This document shows positions 1-5,676 of a stretch of DNA of 6,473 nt, piece after piece. Below the pieces are notes generated by a model, which saw only the letters and a list, made by a program, of their open reading frames with translations, was not told the origin of the DNA and did not search any database. A program made the position numbers and the translations under genes. The stretch spans positions 1-6,473 of the forward strand of contig JAJTHO010000072.1 of NCBI GenBank assembly GCA_021297975.1, given 5' to 3'. The stretch's first letter is position 1, and each line of letters opens with the position of its first letter. The stretch comes from Alphaproteobacteria bacterium (GTDB taxonomy: Bacteria > Pseudomonadota > Alphaproteobacteria > JAJTHO01).

Positions 1-1
1 G

Positions 2-991
2 CCCGCCGCAATGCCTGAGACACTCGGCGCGTGGCTGTCGCGCCGTATTACCGCGTATTACGCGCAGGATAAAAGCCCGTTCGGTGCTCTAGGTGATTTC
101 ACCACCGCCCCGGAAATAAGCCAGCTTTTCGGCGAAACGCTCGCGGTATGGCTGGCGGATGTGTGGCAGCATATGGGCATGCCGCCACAACTGATTCTGT
201 GTGAATGCGGCGCGGGGCGGGGAACGCTGCTTGCGGATATGCTGCGCGTGCTCAAACGTGTGCCGGGGCTGGGGGATGCGTTACAGGTTTATATTCTTGA
301 GAATTCCGCCGTCTTGCGTTCCGCTCAAGAGGCCGCGCTGCGCGAATTCATAACGCCGCATTTTATCAACACGATTCATGATCTACCCGCCGATAGTCCC
401 ACTATCTTTATCGGCAATGAATTTCTCGATGCCCTGCCGGTGGAACAGCTGCGTTTTGACGGCGGCATGTGGCAGCAACACACCATCATGCATGATGCGG
501 AATCCGTGTGGCTAGAGGCTGCGCCGCCGCTAAAAAATCTCATTCCTGCCAATTCGCCGCAAGACGGTACTATTATTGAGCTAAGCCCCGCGCGGCTAGA
601 TTTCATGCGCGGCGTTCTGCATCGAATTGCACACGGCGGCGCGGCGCTGTTTGCCGATTATGGCTATAGGGAAGGCTTTGGCGACACGGTGCAGGCGGTT
701 TTTGCGCATAAGCCCGTGTCGCTGTTTCATCCCGGTGCAGACCTCAGCAGCCATGTGGATTTCGGCGTGCTGCAAAATCTTGATGCCGCCGCGCATGTTG
801 AAACCCAACGCGCCTTCCTGCTGCGCAATGGCATTCAAGAGCGGCTCTACAAGTTGGCGAAAGCCGCGCCGGATAAAACAGACGGACTAGCCGAACAATA
901 TCGCCGCCTGACCGATGTTGACGGCATGGGCATATTGTTTAAAATTTTGACGATTATAAAGGAACCAACACCCCATGCACCCGCCCTTTAA
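2..991 (+). CDS. MidA/NDUFAF7-family class I SAM-dependent methyltransferase, 5' partial
   Basis: Methyltransf_28 family protein; the mitochondrial member NDUFAF7 methylates an arginine of a complex I subunit, while the substrate of bacterial members is mostly unproven. The reading frame is open to the left edge. The first in-window ATG (11-13) has no ribosome binding site and lies inside the conserved N-terminal region, so the true start is probably a short way upstream, outside the window. Counting from that ATG, visible landmarks are GDFTTAPEISQLFGE (28-42), the SAM-binding ECGAGRGTLLADML (65-78), FIGNEFLDALPVEQL (133-147), ELSPARLDF, FADYGY and a late SSHVDFGVLQ block. The family's usual ending (MGILFKIL) is followed by a short tail that runs into the next gene. 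The stop TAA (989-991) lies 17 nt inside the following laccase-domain gene, suggesting translational coupling. In many alphaproteobacteria lgt precedes this pair, but it would be off the window. Family assignment is firm; the substrate is unknown. Confidence 0.9.
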   Translation, partial: PAAMPETLGAWLSRRITAYYAQDKSPFGALGDFTTAPEISQLFGETLAVWLADVWQHMGMPPQLILCECGAGRGTLLADMLRVLKRVPGLGDALQVYILENSAVLRSAQEAALREFITPHFINTIHDLPADSPTIFIGNEFLDALPVEQLRFDGGMWQQHTIMHDAESVWLEAAPPLKNLIPANSPQDGTIIELSPARLDFMRGVLHRIAHGGAALFADYGYREGFGDTVQAVFAHKPVSLFHPGADLSSHVDFGVLQNLDAAAHVETQRAFLLRNGIQERLYKLAKAAPDKTDGLAEQYRRLTDVDGMGILFKILTIIKEPTPHAPAL

Positions 992-1760
992 AACAAGTTC
1001 GCTGTTAACCCTACCAAGCATACAACACGGCTTTTTTGGCCGCGAAGGCGGCGTGAGCACAGGGCTGTATGCCAGTCTTAACGTTGGCTATGGCAGCCAA
1101 GATAGCCGTGAGGCTATCAGCGAAAATCGCCGCCGCGCACTGGCGGCGGTAACGAGCAACGAAGCCATCAACGTGACACTCGTCACGCTGAAACAGGTGC
1201 ACAGCGCCGACGTGGTGACGGTTGACACACCTTGGACACCCGAAAACGCTCCCGAAGCCGATGCTCTGGTTACGGCCACACCGGGGATTGCCCTTGGTAT
1301 CCAAACTGCCGATTGCGGCACAATTTTGCTGGCGGATGCAGAAGCCGGCGTTATCGGCGGTATTCATGCGGGCTGGAAAGGCGCACTGGCGGGGATTATT
1401 GGTCACACAGTTCAGGCAATGCAACGCCTCGGCGCACAGCCAAACAACATCCGCGCTGCACTGGGCGCGTGTATCCACCCGGTGTCGTATCAGGTGGACA
1501 AGGGCTTTTACAAAACCTTTGGCGAGGCCGCAACCGCCTATCAAACTTTTTTTCAGGATGATACAGAAACACCGGGCTGTTATCGTTTTGATCTGCCGCG
1601 TTTTTGCCTGTTTCAACTGTATAACGCAGGAGTGACACAGGTCGATGATTTAGCGCAAGACACACTCACGCAGCCGGATGTGTATTTCAGCTATCGCCGC
1701 AGCACACTGAATAAAGAGGCCGACTACGGGCGGCAATTATCCGTTATTGTGCTCAGCTAA
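975..1760 (+). CDS. pgeF: Peptidoglycan editing factor PgeF (YfiH/laccase-domain, DUF152)
   Basis: Cytosolic Cu-oxidase_4/YfiH-family protein of 261 aa, a normal length. E. coli YfiH (PgeF) helps keep L-serine out of the first position of the peptidoglycan stem peptide; relatives have been reported to act as polyphenol oxidases or purine nucleoside enzymes (FAMIN/LACC1). The His-Cys-His active-site set is visible: H76 in LKQVHSADVV, C114 in GIQTADCGTILLAD and H131 in IGGIHAGWKGALAGI. Further family blocks are HGFFGREGGVSTG (18-30), ADALVT, AALGACIHPVSYQVD (161-175) and YFSYRRS (237-243), with YGRQLSVI near the end. The ATG at 975 follows AAAGGA (958-963) at a rather long 11-nt spacing, and it overlaps the upstream methyltransferase gene by 17 nt, so the two are almost certainly co-transcribed. 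The gene ends 9 nt from the convergent stop of the next gene, with no obvious intrinsic terminator. Family is clear; the precise in vivo substrate is inferred from E. coli. Confidence 0.93.
   Translation: MHPPFKTSSLLTLPSIQHGFFGREGGVSTGLYASLNVGYGSQDSREAISENRRRALAAVTSNEAINVTLVTLKQVHSADVVTVDTPWTPENAPEADALVTATPGIALGIQTADCGTILLADAEAGVIGGIHAGWKGALAGIIGHTVQAMQRLGAQPNNIRAALGACIHPVSYQVDKGFYKTFGEAATAYQTFFQDDTETPGCYRFDLPRFCLFQLYNAGVTQVDDLAQDTLTQPDVYFSYRRSTLNKEADYGRQLSVIVLS
1101..1148 (+). repeat. Two adjacent perfect stem-loops inside pgeF
   Basis: GATAGCC (1101-1107) pairs with GGCTATC (1112-1118) around the tetraloop GTGA. Ten bases further on, CGCCGCC (1128-1134) pairs with GGCGGCG (1142-1148) around a 7-nt loop. 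Both are 7-bp perfect arms within codons of pgeF (about residues 43-58), and neither is followed by a T run, so they are not classical terminators. They may be chance, since the second is built from GC-rich Arg/Ala codons. Confidence 0.35.
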
Positions 1761-1769
1761 GGACGATCT

Positions 1770-2219
1770 TCAGGCATGAACGGCCGCGCGACTTTGCTTG
1801 TTTGAATGCTCCAAATGCATCTGTTGCAGGTGTTTCCATGCCTCCGCCACATAATGATACGCGGCCTTAAGGCATTCGAGTAACATACTGTCACTGCGCG
1901 GGATGCGCGTATCAGCAAACAGTATCCCGGCGATGAAGCCCTGGGCGATAATTTTTGCGTTGGGTTTGCTGGGGTTGCTGAGTTGCAATAGCAACCACTG
2001 CCGCGCCTCTAACGTCACCTTGCGGGCATTGTATTTACAGCTTTCCAAGACAGAGAACGCGGCGCTCATCCCCTCATACAGGGCTTGTTGCATGGATGTT
2101 GCCGGCAGATCTTTACTTGCCTTGGTAATATCATCTTTTTTCTCAAGAGATTCGCCTTTGCTTAAGCGCAACCCGCCCGTTTCCATGGCGTCAAGATAAG
2201 TTAGCATGCTTAAGTCCAT
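1770..2219 (-). CDS. Hypothetical 149-aa helical protein of unknown family
   Basis: I do not recognise this protein. Starting at the ATG 2217-2219 it has 149 residues, no signal peptide and no convincing membrane segment, so it is probably cytoplasmic. The N-terminus (MDLSMLTYLDAMETGGLRLS) and a charged linker (EKKDDITKASKD) precede a mostly alpha-helical-looking body with Cys in VLESCKYNA and in LLECLKAAYHYV. The C-terminal 30 residues are rich in His, Gln and Lys/Arg. The ATG was preferred over an in-frame TTG at 2252 because CGGAG lies 6 nt upstream of it, and because the predicted transcript starts at about 2248, inside or after the TTG. The gene has its own sigma70-like promoter and is divergent from the 202-aa orphan gene. 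Its stop lies only 9 nt from the convergent pgeF stop, leaving no room for a separate terminator. A real gene is likely given the strong promoter and Shine-Dalgarno; its function is unknown. Confidence 0.72.
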   Translation of the reverse strand: MDLSMLTYLDAMETGGLRLSKGESLEKKDDITKASKDLPATSMQQALYEGMSAAFSVLESCKYNARKVTLEARQWLLLQLSNPSKPNAKIIAQGFIAGILFADTRIPRSDSMLLECLKAAYHYVAEAWKHLQQMHLEHSNKQSRAAVHA

Positions 2220-2225
2220 AACGTA

Positions 2226-2230
2226 CTCCG
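2226..2230 (-). promoter_or_regulatory. Ribosome binding site that decides the start of the 149-aa gene
   Basis: On the minus strand CGGAG is followed by 6 nt (TACGTT) and then the ATG at 2219. The alternative TTG start at 2252 has no purine-rich motif in front of it. Confidence 0.7.
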
Positions 2231-2252
2231 TTGTATTTTTGCTACAATACAA
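2231..2252. repeat. Inverted repeat at the predicted transcription start, operator-like
   Basis: TTGTATT (2231-2237) and AATACAA (2246-2252) are perfect 7-bp inverted arms around an 8-nt centre. The repeat begins 3 bp downstream of the minus-strand -10 element (2255-2260) and so spans the expected start site and the first ~17 transcribed bases. This position suits a repressor operator, or the arms could form a weak AU-rich hairpin in the 5' leader. No regulator is encoded next to it that I can recognise. Confidence 0.45.
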
Positions 2253-2254
2253 GG

Positions 2255-2283
2255 AATATAGTATAAAAAGTGATTTTCGTCAA
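2255..2283 (-). promoter_or_regulatory. Sigma70-like promoter for the 149-aa gene
   Basis: Reading the minus strand: -35 TTGACG (2283-2278), exactly 17 bp spacer, -10 TATATT (2260-2255). The -35 matches consensus at 5 of 6 positions and the -10 at 5 of 6. The predicted start is near 2248, about 29 nt upstream of the ATG at 2219. Confidence 0.75.
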
Positions 2284-2298
2284 TATATTATATGATTA

Positions 2299-2327
2299 TT
2301 GACATGATTTTACATTTAACCTATATT
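2299..2327 (+). promoter_or_regulatory. Sigma70-like promoter for the 202-aa gene
   Basis: -35 TTGACA (2299-2304) is a perfect consensus; the spacer is exactly 17 bp; -10 is TATATT (2322-2327). The start is predicted near 2334, giving a leader of about 26 nt before the ATG at 2360. It is back to back with the minus-strand promoter: the two -35 boxes are separated by 15 bp, and both elements share the frame TATTGAC-N17-CTATATT. Confidence 0.78.
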
Positions 2328-2359
2328 AATAAGTATAGATCTGAGGATTACAGCCAGCC

Positions 2360-2968
2360 ATGGCAAAAAAAAACACCGCTACTGAGCAGCCTGGAACCGC
2401 TGCAACCGCAGGTGCTCCAAGAGGAAGTAGGACGCCACCCGGCAATGGACGGACTAGTAATACGGCTCCTGGAAAACAAGCAAACCGCACACCTCAAAAA
2501 GGTAAAACGGCGGCAAATAGAACAAAAAAAGCCAAAGTTAATCAAGCCGGCATAGTAGCCAACGCCGTTGTATTAACAACAATGATTCCTAACGTTGGCT
2601 TTAACGTTATATCGACAGCCAACGCACAATTACCGTCAACATATCTTGTCATGAAAGACCTGGATTCAGCCTTAATCGGCTTAGTCGGTCTCAGTAGCCC
2701 ATTGAGTGGTAGTTTCAGTGAAATAACAGGGTTTAACCCCGAAGAGATAGTTAATAGCTTCTATAGCGTCGCGTCAGGGATACTTGTTCCCGCAATACAG
2801 GCATCAATCAATTCAGAAAATAGTGCAGAAAGGGAGTTAGGCTTCATTGTCAGAGCTTTTGGCGAAACAGGGAACAGCCTTGCGAGAGTGGCACTTAAAA
2901 CACAACCTCAAGTGCCGCAACCCGGATGGGCTGTTCCCTTTACCGTTAATTCAGGCGCAAGCCGTTAA
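2360..2968 (+). CDS. Hypothetical exported or membrane-anchored 202-aa protein with basic low-complexity N-terminus
   Basis: I do not recognise this protein. Residues 1-61 are low complexity (K, R, T, N, G, P, A, Q) with 13 Lys/Arg, a single acidic residue and no aromatic residue, Leu or Ile. Residues 62-86 form a hydrophobic stretch ending in STANAQ, with an A87-N-A89 signal-peptidase-like site, so this could be a signal peptide with a very long n-region or a membrane anchor. The mature part (90-202) is mildly hydrophobic, has no Cys, and ends in a Pro/Gln-rich tail. The start is fixed: an in-frame TGA at 2342-2344 is just upstream, and GAGGA (2343-2347) lies 12 nt before the ATG, a long spacing. 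Codons end in A/T far more often than in the neighbouring genes, suggesting acquired or fast-evolving DNA. An A9 run (2365-2373) follows the start codon. The stop overlaps the convergent redoxin stop by 4 nt. Confidence 0.68.
   Translation: MAKKNTATEQPGTAATAGAPRGSRTPPGNGRTSNTAPGKQANRTPQKGKTAANRTKKAKVNQAGIVANAVVLTTMIPNVGFNVISTANAQLPSTYLVMKDLDSALIGLVGLSSPLSGSFSEITGFNPEEIVNSFYSVASGILVPAIQASINSENSAERELGFIVRAFGETGNSLARVALKTQPQVPQPGWAVPFTVNSGASR
2365..2373 (+). repeat. A9 homopolymer directly after the start codon
   Basis: Nine consecutive A bases occupy codons 2-5 of the 202-aa gene. Loss of one A would shift into the frame that stops at 2555 and give a 64-residue product beginning MAKKTPLLSS. 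Such tracts are known sites of replication, transcription or sequencing slippage. Confidence 0.6.
2888..2918. repeat. Stem-loop near the 3' end of the 202-aa gene
   Basis: GTGGCACTT (2888-2896) pairs with AAGTGCCGC (2910-2918): nine pairs including one G-U wobble, around a 13-nt loop. It lies inside the coding sequence, about 50 nt before its stop and likewise about 50 nt beyond the convergent redoxin stop. No T tract follows on either strand, so it is not a canonical intrinsic terminator, though it could impede or protect the overlapping 3' ends. Confidence 0.35.
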
Positions 2969-3567
2969 TACTTAACGCTGCATCCATACGCCTGCGTGCT
3001 GGGAATACTCACCGCTTTACCCGCTTTCAGCTCGCCCAATGCCTGTGCGACATAGTTCGTTGCGCTGGCAATATCCGCGGAATCGGTGCTTTTAATACTG
3101 TCTATGGCGCCAGCATAGGCAACAACCCCGGCGCTGTTAACAATAAAGAAATGCGGTGTGGTTTTCGCGCCGTATAGCTTGCCGACAGTGCCTTTTTCAT
3201 CGAGGAGAACGGCTGCGGGTGCGGCGTTGCGGTCTGTTGTGAGTTTGTTTGCCGCAGCCCCGGTAACATGGCCTTCTTTACCGGGCGCGCTGGAGATAAC
3301 CGACAACCAAACAACACCGTCTGCCGTTGCCGCACGCTGTAATTCCTGCATTTTTCCAGCTTTATAGAATTTTTTCACAAACGGACAGTCATGGTTTGTC
3401 CATTCCAACACCACCGTTTTTCCAGCAAAATCGCTGAGCGAGTGCGTCTTGCCATTGCTGTCTGTTGCGGTGAAGGCGGGAGCGGGCTTGCCCACTTCTG
3501 CGGCAGCAAAGGCTTGGCTTGTCAGCATAACAACACCTAAGAATAAACCGGTGAAAAGACGACGCAT
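2965..3567 (-). CDS. Exported peroxiredoxin-like redoxin (AhpC/TSA-type thioredoxin fold)
   Basis: A 200-aa periplasmic thioredoxin-fold protein. Residues 1-21 are a Sec signal peptide (MRR, hydrophobic core, AFA cleavage site). The mature part starts VGKPAPAFTATDSNGKTHSL, typical of AhpC/TSA proteins. The active site is WTNHDCPFVKKFY: C61 is present, but the position of a second CXXC cysteine is V64. The cis-proline is P138 (KTTPH). The only other Cys is C196 in the terminal YGCSVKY, a plausible resolving cysteine. The overall pattern matches the PRX_like1 group; as I recall, such a protein is an ScsB client in Caulobacter, and being third in an operon with an ScsB-like transporter supports the same role here. 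The ATG at 3567 has AAAGGA 8 nt upstream, and the gene starts 27 nt after the transporter stop. Whether it reduces peroxides or protein disulfides cannot be told from sequence. Confidence 0.88.
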   Translation of the reverse strand: MRRLFTGLFLGVVMLTSQAFAAAEVGKPAPAFTATDSNGKTHSLSDFAGKTVVLEWTNHDCPFVKKFYKAGKMQELQRAATADGVVWLSVISSAPGKEGHVTGAAANKLTTDRNAAPAAVLLDEKGTVGKLYGAKTTPHFFIVNSAGVVAYAGAIDSIKSTDSADIASATNYVAQALGELKAGKAVSIPSTQAYGCSVKY

Positions 3568-3594
3568 GATGATGTTCCTTTTGTTATTGGATAT

Positions 3595-5643
3595 TTAGTG
3601 CGCTGCTTGCGGCTTGCCAAGTGTAGTAATTTTATCAAGCATAAGCGACGGACTGAGTATTTGCGGCAACACCTCCGGTGTTTCGCCCGGCACGCCGCGA
3701 TACAGCAAATACAGCGGCACACCCACACGGCCATATTTTGCAAGCTCCGCCGTAATCAACGCATCTTGATTTGTCCAATCCGCAACCAGCACCACAACGC
3801 CCGCCTCCGTCAGCGCGGCTTTCACCGCATCATCGGAAAGCGTCGTACGCTCATTCACAAGGCAGGTGATGCACCACGCGGCTGTAAAATCAACGAGCAC
3901 CGGACGCCCCTCTGCCAAGGCGGCATCAACGGCGGCGCTTGACCAGCTGCCCTTGGAAAGCTCTGATGACACGCTGCGCGTGGGTGTCACGGTGAAAAGC
4001 GCATAGCCCGCACCAAGGATGAACAACACCAGCAGTGCAATCCCTGCTTTCGGCCAAACGCGTGCTAACCAGACTTTAAAGCTGAGGAGAACAATAAGAC
4101 CGAGCAGCCACGCCGCCGCATCGGCGCCGCCTTGAAGTGTTGCAACCCAAAACAACCACACCGCCGCCGCCAACATCGGGAAGGCAAGAAACTCCCGGAA
4201 ACGCTGCATCCAAACGCCCGGCTTTGGCAAGCGGCGCGCCAATGCCGGAACCCAGCACAGCAGCAGAAACGGCGCAGCAAGACCAAGACCCAGCGCCGCA
4301 AAAACGAGCAGCGTAACCGCCGCAGGCTGCGTAAACGCAAAGCCCAAGGCCGCGCCCATAAACGGCGCGGTGCAGGGCGTTGCAACCAAAACCGCCAGCG
4401 CACCCGTGAAAAATGCGCCGGTGCCGCCATGTTTGCGGGTAAGCTCATCACCAATATTTTGAAAGCGTCCAGTTATCTCAAAAAATCCCAGAAGATTCAG
4501 CGCCAACGCCACAAACAGCAGCGTCATCGCCATCACAAACGGCAAATATTGCAGCTGAAAACCCCAGCCTATCGCCGCGCCGCCTGCCTTTAGAACCAGC
4601 AGCAGACCCGCCAGCGCCAGCATACTGGCCTGAACCCCGGCTAAAAACCACACGCCTTCCGCCCGCGCTTTTTTTACATTCGCGTTTTTCTGCACCAGAC
4701 TCAGCGCCTTCAGGCTCAAAATCGGAAACACGCAGGGCATTAAATTAAGAATGATACCGCCCAGCAAAGCAAACAGCAGCGCCGTCTCGATGCTCACCGA
4801 ACCGGATGTATCAGCAGCAAAAGCATCACCCGTAGAAGGCGCAGAAACCGTCACCGCGCTGCTTACTTGCACCACACCGCGCGTGCCCGATTCCGTTACA
4901 TACCGCAGCAAACCAGCCGCTGTTGTGGGCAGAGCAACCGGGAGGCTATCGGATGTTTTAAGCTGTAGGGTATTGCCGCGTAATACTTGCGGCGCGGCGT
5001 GGTCTAATAAAGCGCCATCTTCCGGGAAAAAATACGCCTCACGCAGCGCGCCAAGCCCCAGCACGGATACATCTAATTCCGCCTTTGGCCGCATCAGAAC
5101 AAGCGACAACACCGCATCAGCTTTCTTCGGCAAGGCGGCCACCGCATCGGCTAAAAGTGATGCACTCGCATCATCCGTGATGCTGTCTTGCTCAATATTA
5201 ACCGTATAGATGACCTCGGCGCTTTCGGGGATGCAGATATCGTTACACACCAGCCACGTTGCCCGCGCTTTCAGCACAACCGGCGTGCCCGTTACCGCGT
5301 TTTCCGGAACGGTAATCCGCACCGGGAGAATCAACGTGCCGTCATAGCCATAATTCACCAGCGGCGGAATGGGGTGTGCGGTGGGTGCTGGCCATAAAAT
5401 ATCGCTGGCAATCCATCCTTCGGGCAATTGCCAATGCAGCTTGGTCTCCTCCCCCGAATCGCCGGGGTTACGCCAGTATGTATGCCAGCCGGGGGTTATA
5501 TCTTGACGCAGCGCAACGGTGAAGGTTTCGCCCGGCGCTGCCGTTGTGCGGCTTGAAAGAAGCTCAACATTCACTTTGGGATCCTGTGCAACAGCGGGCA
5601 TGGACGCGAAAAAAAAACTCAGCAGAACTACAAACCAACGCAT
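3595..5643 (-). CDS. ScsB/DsbD-type thiol:disulfide interchange protein, transmembrane electron transporter
   Basis: Inner-membrane protein moving electrons from cytoplasmic thioredoxin to periplasmic thiol proteins. Numbered from the chosen ATG (682 aa): signal peptide 1-19 (AVA cleavage site); periplasmic N-terminal domain with the pair C133/C137 in WLVCNDICIPES; about eight hydrophobic helices between 287 and 553; membrane cysteines C304 (LMPCVFPILSLKAL) and C424 (VATPCTAPFMGAAL), 120 residues apart as in DsbD; C-terminal thioredoxin domain with C591/C594 in TAAWCITCLVNE. The large N-terminal part and the MPCVFPILSLK and ATPCTAPF motifs favour the ScsB branch over E. coli-type DsbD. The ATG at 5643 is preferred to the in-frame GTG at 5649 because AAGGGG lies 5 nt before the ATG and overlaps the GTG. 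It lies 33 nt after the GPx stop and 27 nt before the redoxin start, so it is the middle gene of an operon whose other products are likely clients. Confidence 0.93.
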   Translation of the reverse strand: MRWFVVLLSFFFASMPAVAQDPKVNVELLSSRTTAAPGETFTVALRQDITPGWHTYWRNPGDSGEETKLHWQLPEGWIASDILWPAPTAHPIPPLVNYGYDGTLILPVRITVPENAVTGTPVVLKARATWLVCNDICIPESAEVIYTVNIEQDSITDDASASLLADAVAALPKKADAVLSLVLMRPKAELDVSVLGLGALREAYFFPEDGALLDHAAPQVLRGNTLQLKTSDSLPVALPTTAAGLLRYVTESGTRGVVQVSSAVTVSAPSTGDAFAADTSGSVSIETALLFALLGGIILNLMPCVFPILSLKALSLVQKNANVKKARAEGVWFLAGVQASMLALAGLLLVLKAGGAAIGWGFQLQYLPFVMAMTLLFVALALNLLGFFEITGRFQNIGDELTRKHGGTGAFFTGALAVLVATPCTAPFMGAALGFAFTQPAAVTLLVFAALGLGLAAPFLLLCWVPALARRLPKPGVWMQRFREFLAFPMLAAAVWLFWVATLQGGADAAAWLLGLIVLLSFKVWLARVWPKAGIALLVLFILGAGYALFTVTPTRSVSSELSKGSWSSAAVDAALAEGRPVLVDFTAAWCITCLVNERTTLSDDAVKAALTEAGVVVLVADWTNQDALITAELAKYGRVGVPLYLLYRGVPGETPEVLPQILSPSLMLDKITTLGKPQAAH

Positions 5644-5647
5644 ACGC

Positions 5648-5654
5648 ACCCCTT
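5648..5654 (-). promoter_or_regulatory. Ribosome binding site that decides the ScsB-like start
   Basis: On the minus strand the purine run AAAGGGG ends 5 nt before the ATG at 5643. A GTG at 5649 is in frame but uses the last G of this same motif, so it cannot be served by it. Confidence 0.65.
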
Positions 5655-5676
5655 TTTATTTGTATGCTTTATACAC

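Noticed and set aside
1011..1616. A 201-codon minus-strand open frame opposite pgeF
   Set aside because: It lies entirely antisense to a clear pgeF with intact active-site motifs, its translation is Cys/Arg/His-rich with no recognisable domain, and no promoter or ribosome site is apparent.
1973..1996. Inverted repeat GGTTGCT-N10-AGCAACC inside the 149-aa gene
   Set aside because: It is in coding sequence, has no T run for termination and no promoter nearby; it is likely chance from repeated Leu/Gln and Ser codons.
2292..2555. An 87-codon plus-strand open frame starting at ATG 2292
   Set aside because: Its start lies upstream of and within the plus-strand promoter (-35 at 2299), so the start codon would not be on the transcript. 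Only the part after the A9 tract is kept as a possible slippage product.
4132..4593. A 153-codon plus-strand open frame opposite the ScsB-like gene
   Set aside because: The translation is extremely Arg/Lys/Gln-rich, as expected from the antisense of Ala/Leu-rich membrane helices; it is a shadow.
4751..5209. A 152-codon plus-strand open frame opposite the ScsB-like periplasmic domain
   Set aside because: Antisense to a conserved domain, Ser/Ala-rich, no supporting ribosome site.
5649..5649. GTG at 5647-5649 as the start of the ScsB-like protein
   Set aside because: The Shine-Dalgarno AAGGGG overlaps this codon and is correctly spaced only for the ATG at 5643.
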